Origin: Anaerolineaceae bacterium UBA4890
Lineage (GTDB): Bacteria > Chloroflexota > Anaerolineae > Anaerolineales > Anaerolineaceae
Length of the DNA stretch: 48,833 nucleotides
Reading direction: 5' to 3'
Assembly (NCBI GenBank): GCA_002399085.1
Contig: DHCY01000039.1
Coordinates: 91,069-139,901 of the forward strand
The position numbers and the translations under genes were made by a program. The notes under the pieces are model-generated. The model saw only the letters and a list, made by a program, of their open reading frames with translations. It did not search any database and had not been told where the DNA came from. Shown here one piece after another: positions 1 through 8,199 of this stretch; the first letter of the stretch is position 1; the number at the start of each line of letters is the position of its first letter.

Positions 1-7
1 TTGAAAA

Positions 8-250
8 GGCAGACTGCCACGGTCGCTACGCTCCTTCGCAGTGACAGAATAGAAGACAAAGAAAAAGTCAAAGGCAGACTGCCGCGCCCCCTTCGGGGCT
101 CGCAGTGACATGATTAAAGTCAAAGGCAGACTGCCGCGGTCGCTACGCTCCTTCGCAGTGACAGAATAGAAGAAAAAAAAAGTCAAGGGCAGACTGCCAC
201 GGTCGCTACGCTCCACACTCCGTGCGCAAGCAGTCGCAGTGACTAATAAA
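8..250. repeat. Four copies of a dispersed palindromic repeat
   Basis: Four related units of about 38 nt begin near 8, 73, 125 and 187. Each opens with the palindrome GGCAGACTGCC, and three continue with GGTCGCTACGCTCC. All end with CGCAGTGAC. The second unit replaces the middle with a C-rich/G-rich hairpin, and the fourth carries an extra insertion near 215-233. The separating stretches are A-rich and resemble each other (agaatagaag, agtcaa). Units of this kind occur dispersed between genes in several bacterial genomes. Their function is unknown. A weaker relic may lie at 255-280. Confidence 0.75.
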
Positions 251-284
251 AAGAACGCTTCTCTCCCTCGCTATGACGAAACTT

Positions 285-311
285 AAAAAAAGGACAGGTT
301 AGCGCCTGTCC
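285..311 (-). terminator. Rho-independent terminator of the DegV-family gene
   Basis: A perfect 7-bp stem (GGACAGG/CCTGTCC) with a 6-nt loop lies at 292-311. On the minus strand it is followed by seven T residues (291-285). It sits just after the stop codon of the minus-strand DegV-family gene. Confidence 0.85.
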
Positions 312-327
312 TTAAATCTACCGGTTG

Positions 328-1177
328 CTAACCACGTGGTTTTGCGAAGCAGCTTGTCACTACCAACCCCGGACCAGCGTGCACCACGATGGCAGGTGGG
401 GCGGTGAATGAAGGGAATTCTTCCTGGTCAAGCCTGGTTCGAAATAGGTTTGTGATCTTTTCAAACAATTCCTTGGAGTCACACTGACCAATGCTCAAAT
501 TCGCCTCTGGGTTATTTTCGCAAATTTGAACAGTGAGATCCACCATCTCGTTGATAGCCTGGTTTATTGTGCGCACCTTATCATAAACCTCAATGCCACC
601 ATCACGGAGCGTTAGAATTGGAACGATCTGGAGCAAAGATCCGATCAGTTTTGAGGCACCACCAATCCTGCCACCTTTATGCAGATATTCAAGTGTCGGA
701 ACCAGGAAAAGTTTTCGATCACGTGCCGACATATCCTTGACGCGATCGATCAATTCCTCAATTCCCATACCTTCGTCCGCCCATTCCTTGGCTTTCAACA
801 CGATCGTTCCCAGATTGCCGGCGATGGTTTGGGTATCGACGATATTGATGCGATCTGTATCGAAATCATCTGCAGCGACAGTAGCAGAACGAAAAGTTCC
901 GCTCATTTTGACTGGCGGGGTCAGCACCAGGACGGTGTCACCGGCATCGAGAATGCGCTGATAGATTGGGTTATAGAGGGCGGGTGGTGGGGCTGCGGTG
1001 CCGGGAAGGTTTTTTTGCAGCCCGAAGTTTCTCAAGGAAAGCCTCCGTGCTCAACTCAAAATCATCACGATATGAAACCCCTTCGAATGTGATGATTTGA
1101 GGAACAAAGTCGATTCCCAGCGCTTGCATCCTATCACCAGTAACACAACAGGTGGTGTCAGCAACGATCCTGATCAT
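328..1177 (-). pseudogene. DegV-family fatty-acid-binding protein, frameshifted
   Basis: DegV-family proteins bind fatty acids and feed fatty-acid kinase pathways. The N-terminal part (1177 down to about 1017) reads MIRIVADTTC and ends near EKLRAAK. The rest continues in another frame from LPGTAAPPPALY to the stop at 328. Family landmarks are present on both sides: VPQIITFEGVSYRDDF in the first, TPPVKMSGTFRSA, VDTQTIAG and LEYLHKGGRIG in the second. The break falls in a run of seven A (T at 1010-1016 on the given strand). Removing one A would restore a protein of about 282 residues, the usual family length. It may be a true mutation, a homopolymer sequencing error, or a site rescued by polymerase slippage. 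Confidence 0.85.
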
Positions 1178-1212
1178 GAATACCTCACAAAAAATAAGTG
1201 ACCAAAAAAAAC

Positions 1213-1806
1213 TTACAAACGATTTTTACAATTAGGACAATATGCTTCGTCTCGTTTAACAACAAAGCCGCAGTTAGGACAGGTGATGGGTTGGACTTCT
1301 CCGAGAGGGGCACCGCAGGCGATGCAGCGACCGGCTGCGATCTCGTTCGCTGTTAGGCAATAGGGGCACACTGTTCGGCGCAGGCGTGCGGACAAAGCAT
1401 GACCAACGCGATATTCTCGCGCGGTCCGATCGATGACTTCCCAGATCTGGTCTTCAAGGGTGATGGATTCAACATCCTGGGCAATGTCATCCAGGCGACT
1501 GAGCAATGAAAAAGGATTACGCACAGCGCTAAGTGCTGAAAAACCCAGGCTGGCAGCCACGCCCAGCCAGTTTTGCTGACCAAGTGTGATGCTAATGCCA
1601 TCGGCAACTCTTGATATGGTGGCGGTCATCGCAGTACGACCACCTGAAAGCCGATTTTGCCGGGTGGCTATTTGCACTACCAAGTTGTCTTTGTCTCCAA
1701 TTTGCTGCACCTGGAAGTTTCCACGATGAAAAGCGGCACTCAGGCTGTTTGCGATTTGGCGGGGGTCAATGTCACCGTGATAAATGCGCGTGCTCATATG
1801 CTCCAT
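1213..1806 (-). CDS. Double zinc-ribbon protein of unknown function
   Basis: This is a 197-residue protein. Residues 1-140 form an uncharacterised domain with no clear signal peptide and a moderately hydrophobic stretch at 78-95. The C-terminus carries two treble-clef-like zinc ribbons: C147/C150 with C161/C164, and C176/C179 with C190/C193. Such tails usually bind structural zinc. An internal ATG at codon 4 is an alternative start. It lies downstream of, and in the opposite direction to, the SH3-like gene. The two share a short upstream region, so divergent transcription is likely. Its function is unknown, and I infer a cytoplasmic or membrane-peripheral location. Confidence 0.8.
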   Translation of the reverse strand: MEHMSTRIYHGDIDPRQIANSLSAAFHRGNFQVQQIGDKDNLVVQIATRQNRLSGGRTAMTATISRVADGISITLGQQNWLGVAASLGFSALSAVRNPFSLLSRLDDIAQDVESITLEDQIWEVIDRTAREYRVGHALSARLRRTVCPYCLTANEIAAGRCIACGAPLGEVQPITCPNCGFVVKRDEAYCPNCKNRL

Positions 1807-1826
1807 TCTACCTTACGAATAGGATT

Positions 1827-1838
1827 CGATTATAATCG
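1827..1838. promoter_or_regulatory. Palindrome with -10-like core between divergent genes
   Basis: CGATTATAATCG is a perfect 12-bp palindrome containing TATAAT on both strands, between the zinc-ribbon gene and the SH3-like gene. It could supply -10 elements in both directions or be a repressor site. No convincing -35 box was found for either direction. Confidence 0.3.
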
Positions 1839-1857
1839 GAATGATTAAAGGTCTGGA

Positions 1858-2484
1858 ATGAAAACGCAAAAATCCAATACTATTCGATGTACTGCCGGCA
1901 TAATTGCTTTGAGCGTATTGTTGTTGATGAGTCTCTTACCAAATCTGGCGCACTCAGTTTGGGCGCAGTTTCCTACCGTCTCGATTCCGACTGTGACCAG
2001 TTCGCCGCGCGGTTTGTATGTTCGGGCAATTGGTGACGTCGAAAACCCACTGAACGTGCGCAGCTATCCCAACTCGACTTCAACCAGGGTAGGTATTTTC
2101 CTGGTCGGTCAGGAAGCCAAAGCCTATGGCTATTACGGCGATTACGTCATGATCGATTATGCTGGTGCTCCTGATAATCGTGGCTGGATTATCTTGAATC
2201 GGGTGGAAGTTTTTGGAGGCTCGCTGCCGATGCTGCAACCACCGCCAACGGAGACACCTTCGATCACCAAAACCATCGACCCAACCCTGGCAGCCCAATT
2301 TATCATCACGGCAATCCCGAGCAGACTACCGACCTTTACTGAACCGCCAGCCCTGCAGATTCCAACCTACCCAGCCGAGGTCGGCGGGACGACTACCGTG
2401 GGTGTACCCATCGGTTACATCATCGTCATATTGGCGGGATTCGGGTTGTTTTTGACTCTGATTGCTGTCTTACGCCGCGGATAA
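1858..2484 (+). CDS. SH3-like domain membrane protein
   Basis: A 208-residue exported protein. It has an N-terminal hydrophobic segment (about 13-37) that looks like a signal peptide or anchor. Residues about 53-120 form a bacterial SH3-like domain (GDVENPLNVRSYP at 59-71, GWIILNRVEV at 109-118). A Pro/Thr-rich linker covers about 125-180, and a C-terminal transmembrane helix at about 183-204 is followed by RRG. SH3b domains usually bind peptidoglycan or other wall components, so the protein probably presents the domain outside the membrane. The start was chosen at the ATG directly before the Lys-rich n-region. The exact ligand is unknown. Confidence 0.8.
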   Translation: MKTQKSNTIRCTAGIIALSVLLLMSLLPNLAHSVWAQFPTVSIPTVTSSPRGLYVRAIGDVENPLNVRSYPNSTSTRVGIFLVGQEAKAYGYYGDYVMIDYAGAPDNRGWIILNRVEVFGGSLPMLQPPPTETPSITKTIDPTLAAQFIITAIPSRLPTFTEPPALQIPTYPAEVGGTTTVGVPIGYIIVILAGFGLFLTLIAVLRRG

Positions 2485-2491
2485 CTATTTC

Positions 2492-3385
2492 TTACGACCT
2501 TGAGCGGGAATATTTTGTGATTCTCCGGAATGAATTAACGAGAGAATAAGCTCTATCGAGCTCTGCCAGTTTTTCTTCCATCGCGCGGTAACCCTCTTCG
2601 ACCAGGGGTTGAGACTCAACCTTCGACAGAAGACCCAAATGCCCTACAACTGGCTCGACCAATACATCTGGTTTCGACTTTTCGATCCTTAGTTCGCTTA
2701 GTTTATACGTGACGACATCGACTGTGGCTGTCAGGTGGCGCATTAATTCACCTAGCCTTGAATTGGAGATTGATTTTGCGAGCGGTTCGAACAAACTGTC
2801 CTCAAAGGGCACTTTTATATCTTCCAGGCTGAAACCCGAGGGCTGTTTATGGAGCAAAATTGCCACCACAGGTAAACTCGGGTCGAATTCACGGGCAGAA
2901 TCGACAGGGACAGGATCAACCACGCCGCCGTCCACTAAAACAGCTTCTCCTTGGGTGGGGAAAAATCCAGGTATTGCAGTAGTGGCGAGTACGGCATTCA
3001 TGGCATCACCTTCTTTTATGATCACCTCTTGCCCGCTCTTCAAACTGACGGCAGTTGTTACGAAAGGAATCATAAGATCCTTGATCTCTTTACCTTGTAA
3101 AAAAGGTTCGAGCGCTTTCACCATCCCACTTGTGTTGATCAGTGAAAAAGATGCAGATCCTAAGCCGGATTTGAAACTTGATTCAGTGAAAAATTTATCC
3201 ACCGCAGCTGCAATCTCTTGGGTTGAATTACCCGCTGCGATAGTTGCACCGAACAGACCTCCCGCACTCGTGCCGGCTATGCCGTTGATCTTGTAGCCAT
3301 GATCTAACAAGCATTGCACTGCGCCCAGGTGCGCTACCCCTCTGACACCCCCACCGCCTAAAGCAAGATTAACCGCTCTTCCCAT
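2492..3385 (-). CDS. Patatin-like phospholipase (RssA/NTE type)
   Basis: A 297-residue patatin-family serine hydrolase. It shows the oxyanion-hole glycine run GGGGVRG (10-16), the nucleophile elbow GTSAGG (38-43, Ser40) and the Asp-Gly-Gly of the catalytic dyad (152-154, Asp152). Enzymes with this Ser-Asp dyad hydrolyse acyl esters of lipids. Length matches the bacterial RssA/YlbK branch. No signal peptide is visible, so it is probably cytosolic or membrane-associated. It is transcribed towards the SH3-like gene, with only 7 nt between their ends. It is not obviously linked to the polysaccharide locus that follows. Confidence 0.92.
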   Translation of the reverse strand: MGRAVNLALGGGGVRGVAHLGAVQCLLDHGYKINGIAGTSAGGLFGATIAAGNSTQEIAAAVDKFFTESSFKSGLGSASFSLINTSGMVKALEPFLQGKEIKDLMIPFVTTAVSLKSGQEVIIKEGDAMNAVLATTAIPGFFPTQGEAVLVDGGVVDPVPVDSAREFDPSLPVVAILLHKQPSGFSLEDIKVPFEDSLFEPLAKSISNSRLGELMRHLTATVDVVTYKLSELRIEKSKPDVLVEPVVGHLGLLSKVESQPLVEEGYRAMEEKLAELDRAYSLVNSFRRITKYSRSRS

Positions 3386-3468
3386 ACTTCACCTCAGGTT
3401 AAAACTATATCATAATGGTGGAGACGAATAGTTCAATTTCCCGGAAGTATCAAGTTTTGATTTTGCTT

Positions 3469-3527
3469 TATAATATTGGGGAGTAGGGATTAGGAATACA
3501 TTTTCATTTTGTCCGATGGATTCGGAC
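3469..3527 (+). promoter_or_regulatory. Putative -10 box and leader hairpin of the locus
   Basis: TATAAT at 3469-3474 matches the consensus -10, but no good -35 sits 16-18 nt upstream. Downstream, GTCCGA (3511-3516) and TCGGAC (3522-3527) form a 6-bp hairpin with a 5-nt loop, just before the NusG-like start. The hairpin could influence translation or polymerase pausing. It has no U-run, so it is not a terminator. Confidence 0.4.
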
Positions 3528-3541
3528 AAGCCGAGTAATGA

Positions 3542-4081
3542 ATGCGGACTATGGTCGAAGATAACACGATTACCAACCAAGCTTTTTGGTATGCTCTTCG
3601 CAGCAAACCAAAATTTGAGTTTATTGTTTATTCACAGCTGGAAGAAAACCAGATTGAAAACTACTTCCCTCGCCTTGATGTCAAACCGACCAACCCGCGG
3701 TCAAAGACCGAAAAGCCTTACTTTCCCGGTTACTTGTTTGTACGGGGGGAGATTGGGGACCTTTACAACAAACGTCTGGGTCTGATGAGAGGTGTGATTG
3801 GGTTGGTGAATTTTGATAATACCCCTGCGTCAATTTCAGGCGGTTTGATTGAGGTAATCCGGCGCCAGGTGGAACGTGAAAATAGCAAACTAAATCCCGA
3901 CCTTGGTCGAATACGCCCAGGTGAGAGGGTTTGGATTGCCGATCCGATGCTGCAGGGAATTGAAGCCCGGTTTGAGCAGTGCATCAACGGGGAAGATCGT
4001 GTGGCTGTTTTGCTTAGTTACATGGGGCGAACGGTTCGTTTGCAGGTTGACGCAGACAAAGTTAGTAAACGCGCGTTTTAG
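3542..4081 (+). CDS. NusG-like specialised antitermination factor (RfaH/UpxY/LoaP class)
   Basis: A 179-residue NusG paralogue. Residues about 14-110 form the NGN domain, with the W-Y-A-L-R opening at 16-20 and PYFPGYLFV at 59-67. A C-terminal KOW-type domain runs from about 125 to the end (RPGERVWIADPMLQG). Specialised NusG paralogues at the head of polysaccharide clusters bind RNA polymerase and reduce termination over long operons. Position supports this: it is the first gene before the LCP pair and the exporter/GT region. ATG 3551 (codon 4) is an alternative start, and neither has a strong ribosome site. No E. coli-type ops element was recognised. Confidence 0.88.
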   Translation: MRTMVEDNTITNQAFWYALRSKPKFEFIVYSQLEENQIENYFPRLDVKPTNPRSKTEKPYFPGYLFVRGEIGDLYNKRLGLMRGVIGLVNFDNTPASISGGLIEVIRRQVERENSKLNPDLGRIRPGERVWIADPMLQGIEARFEQCINGEDRVAVLLSYMGRTVRLQVDADKVSKRAF

Positions 4082-4121
4082 CGCGATACTGCACGAAAAA
4101 GAAGAAACGGTAACACCTCAA

Positions 4122-4140
4122 CCGACAACGAGCTTGTCGG
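4122..4140 (+). other. Hairpin in the NusG-LCP intergenic leader
   Basis: CCGACAA (4122-4128) and TTGTCGG (4134-4140) make a perfect 7-bp stem with a 5-nt loop. It lacks a U-run. It may be an RNA-processing or pausing structure between the NusG-like gene and the first LCP gene. Confidence 0.35.
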
Positions 4141-4182
4141 AGGGGCGGAGGCGTGGATGGATGCAGAAAGGAGTTGGATTGC

Positions 4183-5241
4183 ATGAAGAGGTCAAAGGTA
4201 AAAGCAGCACCTCCCAATTTGTTTGTGATACTGATCACGTTCGGGCTGATTCTGACTATCGCAGCCTGTAACTTCCCCCAGCAGGTGTTGGTGCCACTGG
4301 CAACTGATGATGCGCTCCTGCTGACACCCACCCCGGTGAACCCAGACGCTGAAATATTCCCGGAAAACGCTGGAGACGCACCGGTTGAGTTTACACCTGC
4401 GGCATTGCTAGCTCCCGAAGAAACCCCTCTGCCTGCAACCGGCTCCAGCGATGAAGAAGTTGGTCATTGCGGTCGCAACGACACGATCAATCTTTTGCTT
4501 CTCGGAATCGATAAACACGCCCAGGCAGATGGCATCAGGCTGATAAGAGTTGATTTTAAAAATGCCACTGTAAAAATGACCTCGATCCCCCGTGATTTTT
4601 ACGTGCCGATTGTCGGTTTTGAGCAATTTGGTATCGATTACGGTCGCATCAACGCCACTTTTGGTTATGGTGAGTATTTCTTTGGTACAGGAAGTGGTGC
4701 TGATTCGATAGCAGAAAACGTCACCTATAATTTCGGCGTAGATTTTGACGACCAGTTCGTGCTCTATTACACCGAAATTGGCAAGTACATCGATGCAATC
4801 GGCGGGATAACCGTCACGACAGAGAAGCGGGCGCAGGATTATTGGTACAACTTTCCACCTGGTACCTATGAGATGGACGGAGAAACAGCAGTGGTCTTTA
4901 TGCGCATCCGCGCGTTTGACACGGACATTCAACGGATAAACCGCCAGACGCTGGTGATGGAAGCGATTCTCGATAAGGTTCGCGGAGGTATCTCTCCGAA
5001 AATGGTCTATGAAATACTGACCACCCTGATGAAAGATAAGACCACCCAAACCAACCTTGGTTTGACCGATATGTACAGTTTCTATTGCCTGTCCAAGATT
5101 ATCAAAATCTCAGATATCCAGGTCTCTCCCATTCCAGACACCATGTTCCATCCCTTCACCACTGAAACAGGCGCGCAAGTGTTGATTCCCCACGAAGAGG
5201 TGGTTGAATTTGTGCAGCAATCGCTTGGTTTGCTTGATTGA
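4183..5241 (+). CDS. LytR-CpsA-Psr family glycopolymer ligase, lipoprotein type
   Basis: LCP proteins move lipid-linked glycopolymers onto peptidoglycan or other acceptors outside the membrane. The predicted product has 352 residues from the ATG that follows the Shine-Dalgarno-like AGGAG. An upstream in-frame ATG at 4153 is less likely. Residues 1-29 are a lipoprotein signal with lipobox IAAC (Cys29). A Pro/Thr/Glu-rich spacer reaches about 95. The LCP domain follows: LLLLGID (104-110), IRVDF (121-125), SIPRD (134-138), and RINRQ for the arginine cluster. The usual Asp-Arg pair after LLGxD is altered (GIDKHAQADG). A lipid anchor, rather than the usual transmembrane helix, is unusual. Confidence 0.88.
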   Translation: MKRSKVKAAPPNLFVILITFGLILTIAACNFPQQVLVPLATDDALLLTPTPVNPDAEIFPENAGDAPVEFTPAALLAPEETPLPATGSSDEEVGHCGRNDTINLLLLGIDKHAQADGIRLIRVDFKNATVKMTSIPRDFYVPIVGFEQFGIDYGRINATFGYGEYFFGTGSGADSIAENVTYNFGVDFDDQFVLYYTEIGKYIDAIGGITVTTEKRAQDYWYNFPPGTYEMDGETAVVFMRIRAFDTDIQRINRQTLVMEAILDKVRGGISPKMVYEILTTLMKDKTTQTNLGLTDMYSFYCLSKIIKISDIQVSPIPDTMFHPFTTETGAQVLIPHEEVVEFVQQSLGLLD

Positions 5242-5301
5242 TCATGATGCAAGATCGCGATTCTTGACACGTGGTAGAATCAACATTTAGATTAAAACTT
5301 G

Positions 5302-5323
5302 GCTGCCAGGGTGGGCAGCTTTT
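5302..5323 (+). terminator. Rho-independent terminator or attenuator between LCP genes
   Basis: GCTGCC (5302-5307) and GGCAGC (5314-5319) form a 6-bp GC-rich stem with a 6-nt loop, followed by TTTT. It lies between the two LCP genes and just upstream of the second start, so it may attenuate rather than end transcription. Confidence 0.65.
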
Positions 5324-5341
5324 ATTGCGCGAAGGAAGAAT

Positions 5342-6469
5342 ATGAGCGATACACAACCCATGCATACAGACCAGAACGGTCAAGGTTCTGGCACTCCCCG
5401 CCGAAAAATTTCCAGGTGGCAGATTATTGGTCTGGTGGCTATTGGACTGATCCTGATTTTGGTATCGGTCTGGTTTACGTGGCTGAAACCTTTTTTGCAA
5501 AAACCGATTTCGGACCCACTTAATTTGCCCAGCATTTCCACCGAAGCACTGCCGACTTCAACCGATTTACCTACGGAAGCGCCGACTTTAACCGCCACTC
5601 TTCCCGAACCAACCGCAACTGCTACGCCTGCTCCGGTGTGTGGTGACACTGCTGAATGGACCTTCCTGCTGGTCGGGATCGACTATCGCGGCAACGACTA
5701 TCTGTATGGTCTGGCGGATGTGATCCGCCTTGCCAGGGTTGACTTTACGACTATGACGATCAATATGGTCGCCTTACCGCGCGATATGGTCGTGAACGCG
5801 CCGGACGGACTCTTTAAGGAAGAAAACCCGATCAAGATCAACCAGGGTTACCTTTTGGGTTCACCTGGCTGGACTGGAGACCCTGATGCCGGCAGCGGTG
5901 CCAATTCACTGGCACGCGTCATTCAGCACAACTTTGGCGTTACACCTGATCACTACGCGGTGGTGAACTTTAATGCTGTCCGCAATTTTATCAATGGAAT
6001 CGGCGGCGTTGAGGTTACCTTACCCCAGGAAGTATATGATCCGGACCCCAGCCTTGGTTACTTCCCAGCCGGAACGCAAACCCTGGATGGTGAACGTGCG
6101 CTGGACCTTTCGCGTATTCGTACAAACTATAGCGATGGCTTCCGTGTGGGTAACCAGTCGATAATTATCAAAGGCGTGATCAAGAAGTTCCTGCAACCTG
6201 AAAATCTTGTCAAATTCCCCGATCTGGTTGCCGACTTCTATGATACTTTTTTGACCGATCTTTCCATAGAGCAGATCACAACGCTGGGCGTTTGCTTCTT
6301 GCAAAACTTCGATTTGGAAAACTATAACTCGACTCAAATTCCCGAAGAAATGCTATTGCAGGACTTTGAGTTTATCCCCTCCAACTTTGGCTCCAGTTTT
6401 GTCTACCGCTGGGATCAAACCGTCGTCGACTGGATCCACCAAAACCTGCTGAGCCAGGAAGCTGAATAG
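5342..6469 (+). CDS. LytR-CpsA-Psr family glycopolymer ligase, membrane-anchored
   Basis: This 375-residue LCP protein has a cytoplasmic tail (1-25), one transmembrane helix (about 28-47), a Thr/Pro-rich linker (60-98) and an extracytoplasmic LCP domain. Motifs: LLVGIDYRG (109-117), ADVIRLARVD (125-134), LPRD (145-148) and an arginine cluster ending in RIRTN. It is closer to the canonical family than the preceding LCP protein because the GIDxR motif and the DVIRLARVD strand are intact. Expected role: attaching the exported glycan to the cell wall. Its start follows GAAGGAAG. Two LCP paralogues in tandem may act on different acceptors or polymers. Confidence 0.93.
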   Translation: MSDTQPMHTDQNGQGSGTPRRKISRWQIIGLVAIGLILILVSVWFTWLKPFLQKPISDPLNLPSISTEALPTSTDLPTEAPTLTATLPEPTATATPAPVCGDTAEWTFLLVGIDYRGNDYLYGLADVIRLARVDFTTMTINMVALPRDMVVNAPDGLFKEENPIKINQGYLLGSPGWTGDPDAGSGANSLARVIQHNFGVTPDHYAVVNFNAVRNFINGIGGVEVTLPQEVYDPDPSLGYFPAGTQTLDGERALDLSRIRTNYSDGFRVGNQSIIIKGVIKKFLQPENLVKFPDLVADFYDTFLTDLSIEQITTLGVCFLQNFDLENYNSTQIPEEMLLQDFEFIPSNFGSSFVYRWDQTVVDWIHQNLLSQEAE

Positions 6470-6518
6470 CGTTTTATACCACACTTTCCTAGAAATGTTT
6501 TAGAAAACTGAATATGTT

Positions 6519-6550
6519 GAACGTGGCATCTCGCAAGAGATGCTGTGTTC
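6519..6550 (+). other. Stable hairpin with GCAA tetraloop upstream of wzm
   Basis: GCATCTC (6526-6532), GCAA loop, GAGATGC (6537-6543) is a perfect 7-bp stem with a GNRA tetraloop. Flanking GAAC/GTTC (6519-6522, 6547-6550) can extend it. There is no U-run, so it may be an RNA-processing or regulatory structure in the leader of the following exporter gene. Confidence 0.45.
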
Positions 6551-6591
6551 ATTTACTTTGAACACTTACACTTTATTTCAAGATTTGACCT

Positions 6592-7470
6592 ATGAAAATT
6601 AAATCGCAAACAAATCCAAGTTCAATTCAAGAAGAAGACTGGGACCTGATAATCACACCCCGCAAAAAGTGGTGGGATCTCCAGCTGCGCGATGTCTGGC
6701 ACTACCGCGACTTGATCAGCCTCTTTGTGCGGCGCGACTTTGTCTCGCGTTACAAGCAAACCATCCTGGGACCGCTTTGGCTGATTATCCAACCCATCCT
6801 CAATTCGTTGGTATATACGGTTATTTTCGGCAACATTGCCCAACTGCCTACCGACGGTTTGCCCCAAATGCTGTTTTATTTGTCTGGTACCGTGCTATGG
6901 TCTTATTTCTCCAACTGTCTCACGGGCACCTCCCAAACCTTCATCAGCAATGCGCATCTTTTTGGTAAAGTCTATTTTCCTCGCCTGGTGACCCCCATTT
7001 CGATCGTTATTTCCAACCTGATCACGCTGGCAATCCAATTTGGGCTTTTCATGGCATTCTGGCTGTTTTTCTATTTCAGTGGTGCTGATATTCGCCTAAC
7101 CTCGTGGGCATTTGCGTTACCGCTTCTGGTGCTGCTGATGGCTGGTTTGGGGCTCGGCTTCGGCATCATCATTTCTTCGTTGACTACCAAATATCGTGAT
7201 TTAAACTACCTGGTCGGGTTTGGCGTCTCTTTGTGGATGTACGCCACGCCTATCATTTACCCGGTTTCCAGTATTCCCGAGAAATGGCGCTGGGTTGCAG
7301 ATGTTAACCCGGTCACACCCATAATCGAAACCTTCAGAATGGGATTTCTGGGAGCAGGTGATGCATCGTGGCCTCGTCTCGCCTACAGTGCCGGATTTAT
7401 GGTAATTGTGTAATTAATTGGAGTAGTGATATTCAATCGTGTTGAGAGGACATTTATCGACACAGTGTGA
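6592..7470 (+). pseudogene. wzm: ABC-2 type polysaccharide exporter permease (Wzm), premature stop
   Basis: This is the membrane subunit of an ABC glycan exporter, with six expected transmembrane segments. It starts MKIKSQTN and matches the intact permease at 12878 along its whole length. The opening WDLIITPRKKWWDLQLRD and the YKQTILGPLW motif are shared. The reading frame stops at TAA 7411-7413, but the same frame continues as LIGVVIFNRVERTFIDTV to a second stop at 7468-7470, exactly like the intact copy's end. One substitution (for example TTA to TAA) explains the loss of half of the last helix and the tail. No ATPase gene follows it. It is either recently inactivated, slightly truncated but active, or a sequence error. 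Confidence 0.88.
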
Positions 7471-7650
7471 CAGACGCAAAATCCAGTCTGGTGGAGCATA
7501 CCTTTAAAGACATAGCGTGAAAGCTGAAAGGTCTTTGGAGTATGTAAGTTGGCTCACTATTTTTCTGAAATGATAGGTTTGCCAAGAAAGAGCAATAAAT
7601 TGAATTCGCAAAGCGTAGACAAATCCTATTTCAAACAGATATCTCCATAA
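7471..7650. other. Non-coding stretch with inverted repeats
   Basis: No convincing gene is seen. CAGAC/GTCTG pair at 7471-7490. CATAC (7497-7501) with GTATG (7540-7544), and AAAGAC (7506-7511) with GTCTTT (7531-7536), form a larger imperfect stem. No U-run follows. This may be leftover sequence from the rearrangement that damaged both neighbours. Confidence 0.35.
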
Positions 7651-8197
7651 AGATTTAATTTAATTTGTTTCTTTCTTGGGATTATTGGTGATGGGTTGTT
7701 ATTGTGGTCAACAAGTCGTTACAATAGCGGAGTAACTCCTGATTCAGTTACATATATTTCGGTTGCGCGAAATTTATCATCCGGTGGTGGACTTACACGA
7801 TTTGACGGAAGCCATATTTTTCCCTATCCTCCTTTATACCCATTATTGTTAGCAGCAATCAGTCTAATCTTCAATATCGATCCACTTTTATCAGCAAGAT
7901 ATGTTAATGCTTTGCTATTTGGATTGTGCATTTTTTTATCAGGTAAATTATCCCAAAGATATTTAAAATCTACTTCACACGCAATTTTGTTTTTTATAAT
8001 TTTTGTGCTTGTTTCACCTAACATAATCTAGGTCTCTCAATACATATGGACAGGAGCGCTATTCATTTGCCTTGTTTTGCTTTTTTGAATCTAGGGTCTA
8101 TTTCAACACAGCTGAAGAATTGCTCAAAATTTCACCCTCATATAAAAGAATTGAACTAGATGATGGAACTATATTTCTAATTACAAAAGAGAAATGA
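7651..8197 (+). pseudogene. GT39-type membrane glycosyltransferase remnant with internal deletion
   Basis: The first part (about 7651-8028) encodes the amino end of a polytopic glycosyltransferase of the GT39/ArnT-like class: GVTPDSVTYISVARNL, then YPPLYPLLLAAI, then hydrophobic helices. A TAG interrupts it at 8029-8031, although VSQYIWTGALFICLVLLF continues in frame to 8088. About 10 nt later, in another frame, comes a typical family ending, LLKISPSYKRIELDDGTIFL, with a stop at 8195-8197. The large middle of the gene is missing. No good start codon is present in frame after the stop at 7648. This is a decayed gene, not a small protein. Confidence 0.75.
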
Positions 8198-8199
8198 GA

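Noticed and set aside
1..250. The left-end repeats as a CRISPR array
   Set aside because: Units differ internally, their spacing is uneven, the parts between them resemble each other, and no cas gene is present.
1005..1020. Programmed ribosomal frameshift in the DegV-family gene
   Set aside because: The needed shift is +1 (or -2), not the -1 that an A-run slippery site usually gives, and no stimulating structure was seen. Homopolymer error or mutation is simpler.
593..1092. Plus-strand open frames across the DegV-family gene
   Set aside because: They are antisense to both conserved halves of DegV and lack any domain.
6519..6550. The GCAA-loop hairpin as a rho-independent terminator
   Set aside because: No run of T follows the stem on either strand.
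7696..8031. A complete 111-residue small membrane protein
   Set aside because: Homology continues past its stop and the known family ending is found downstream in another frame, so it is part of a decayed larger gene.
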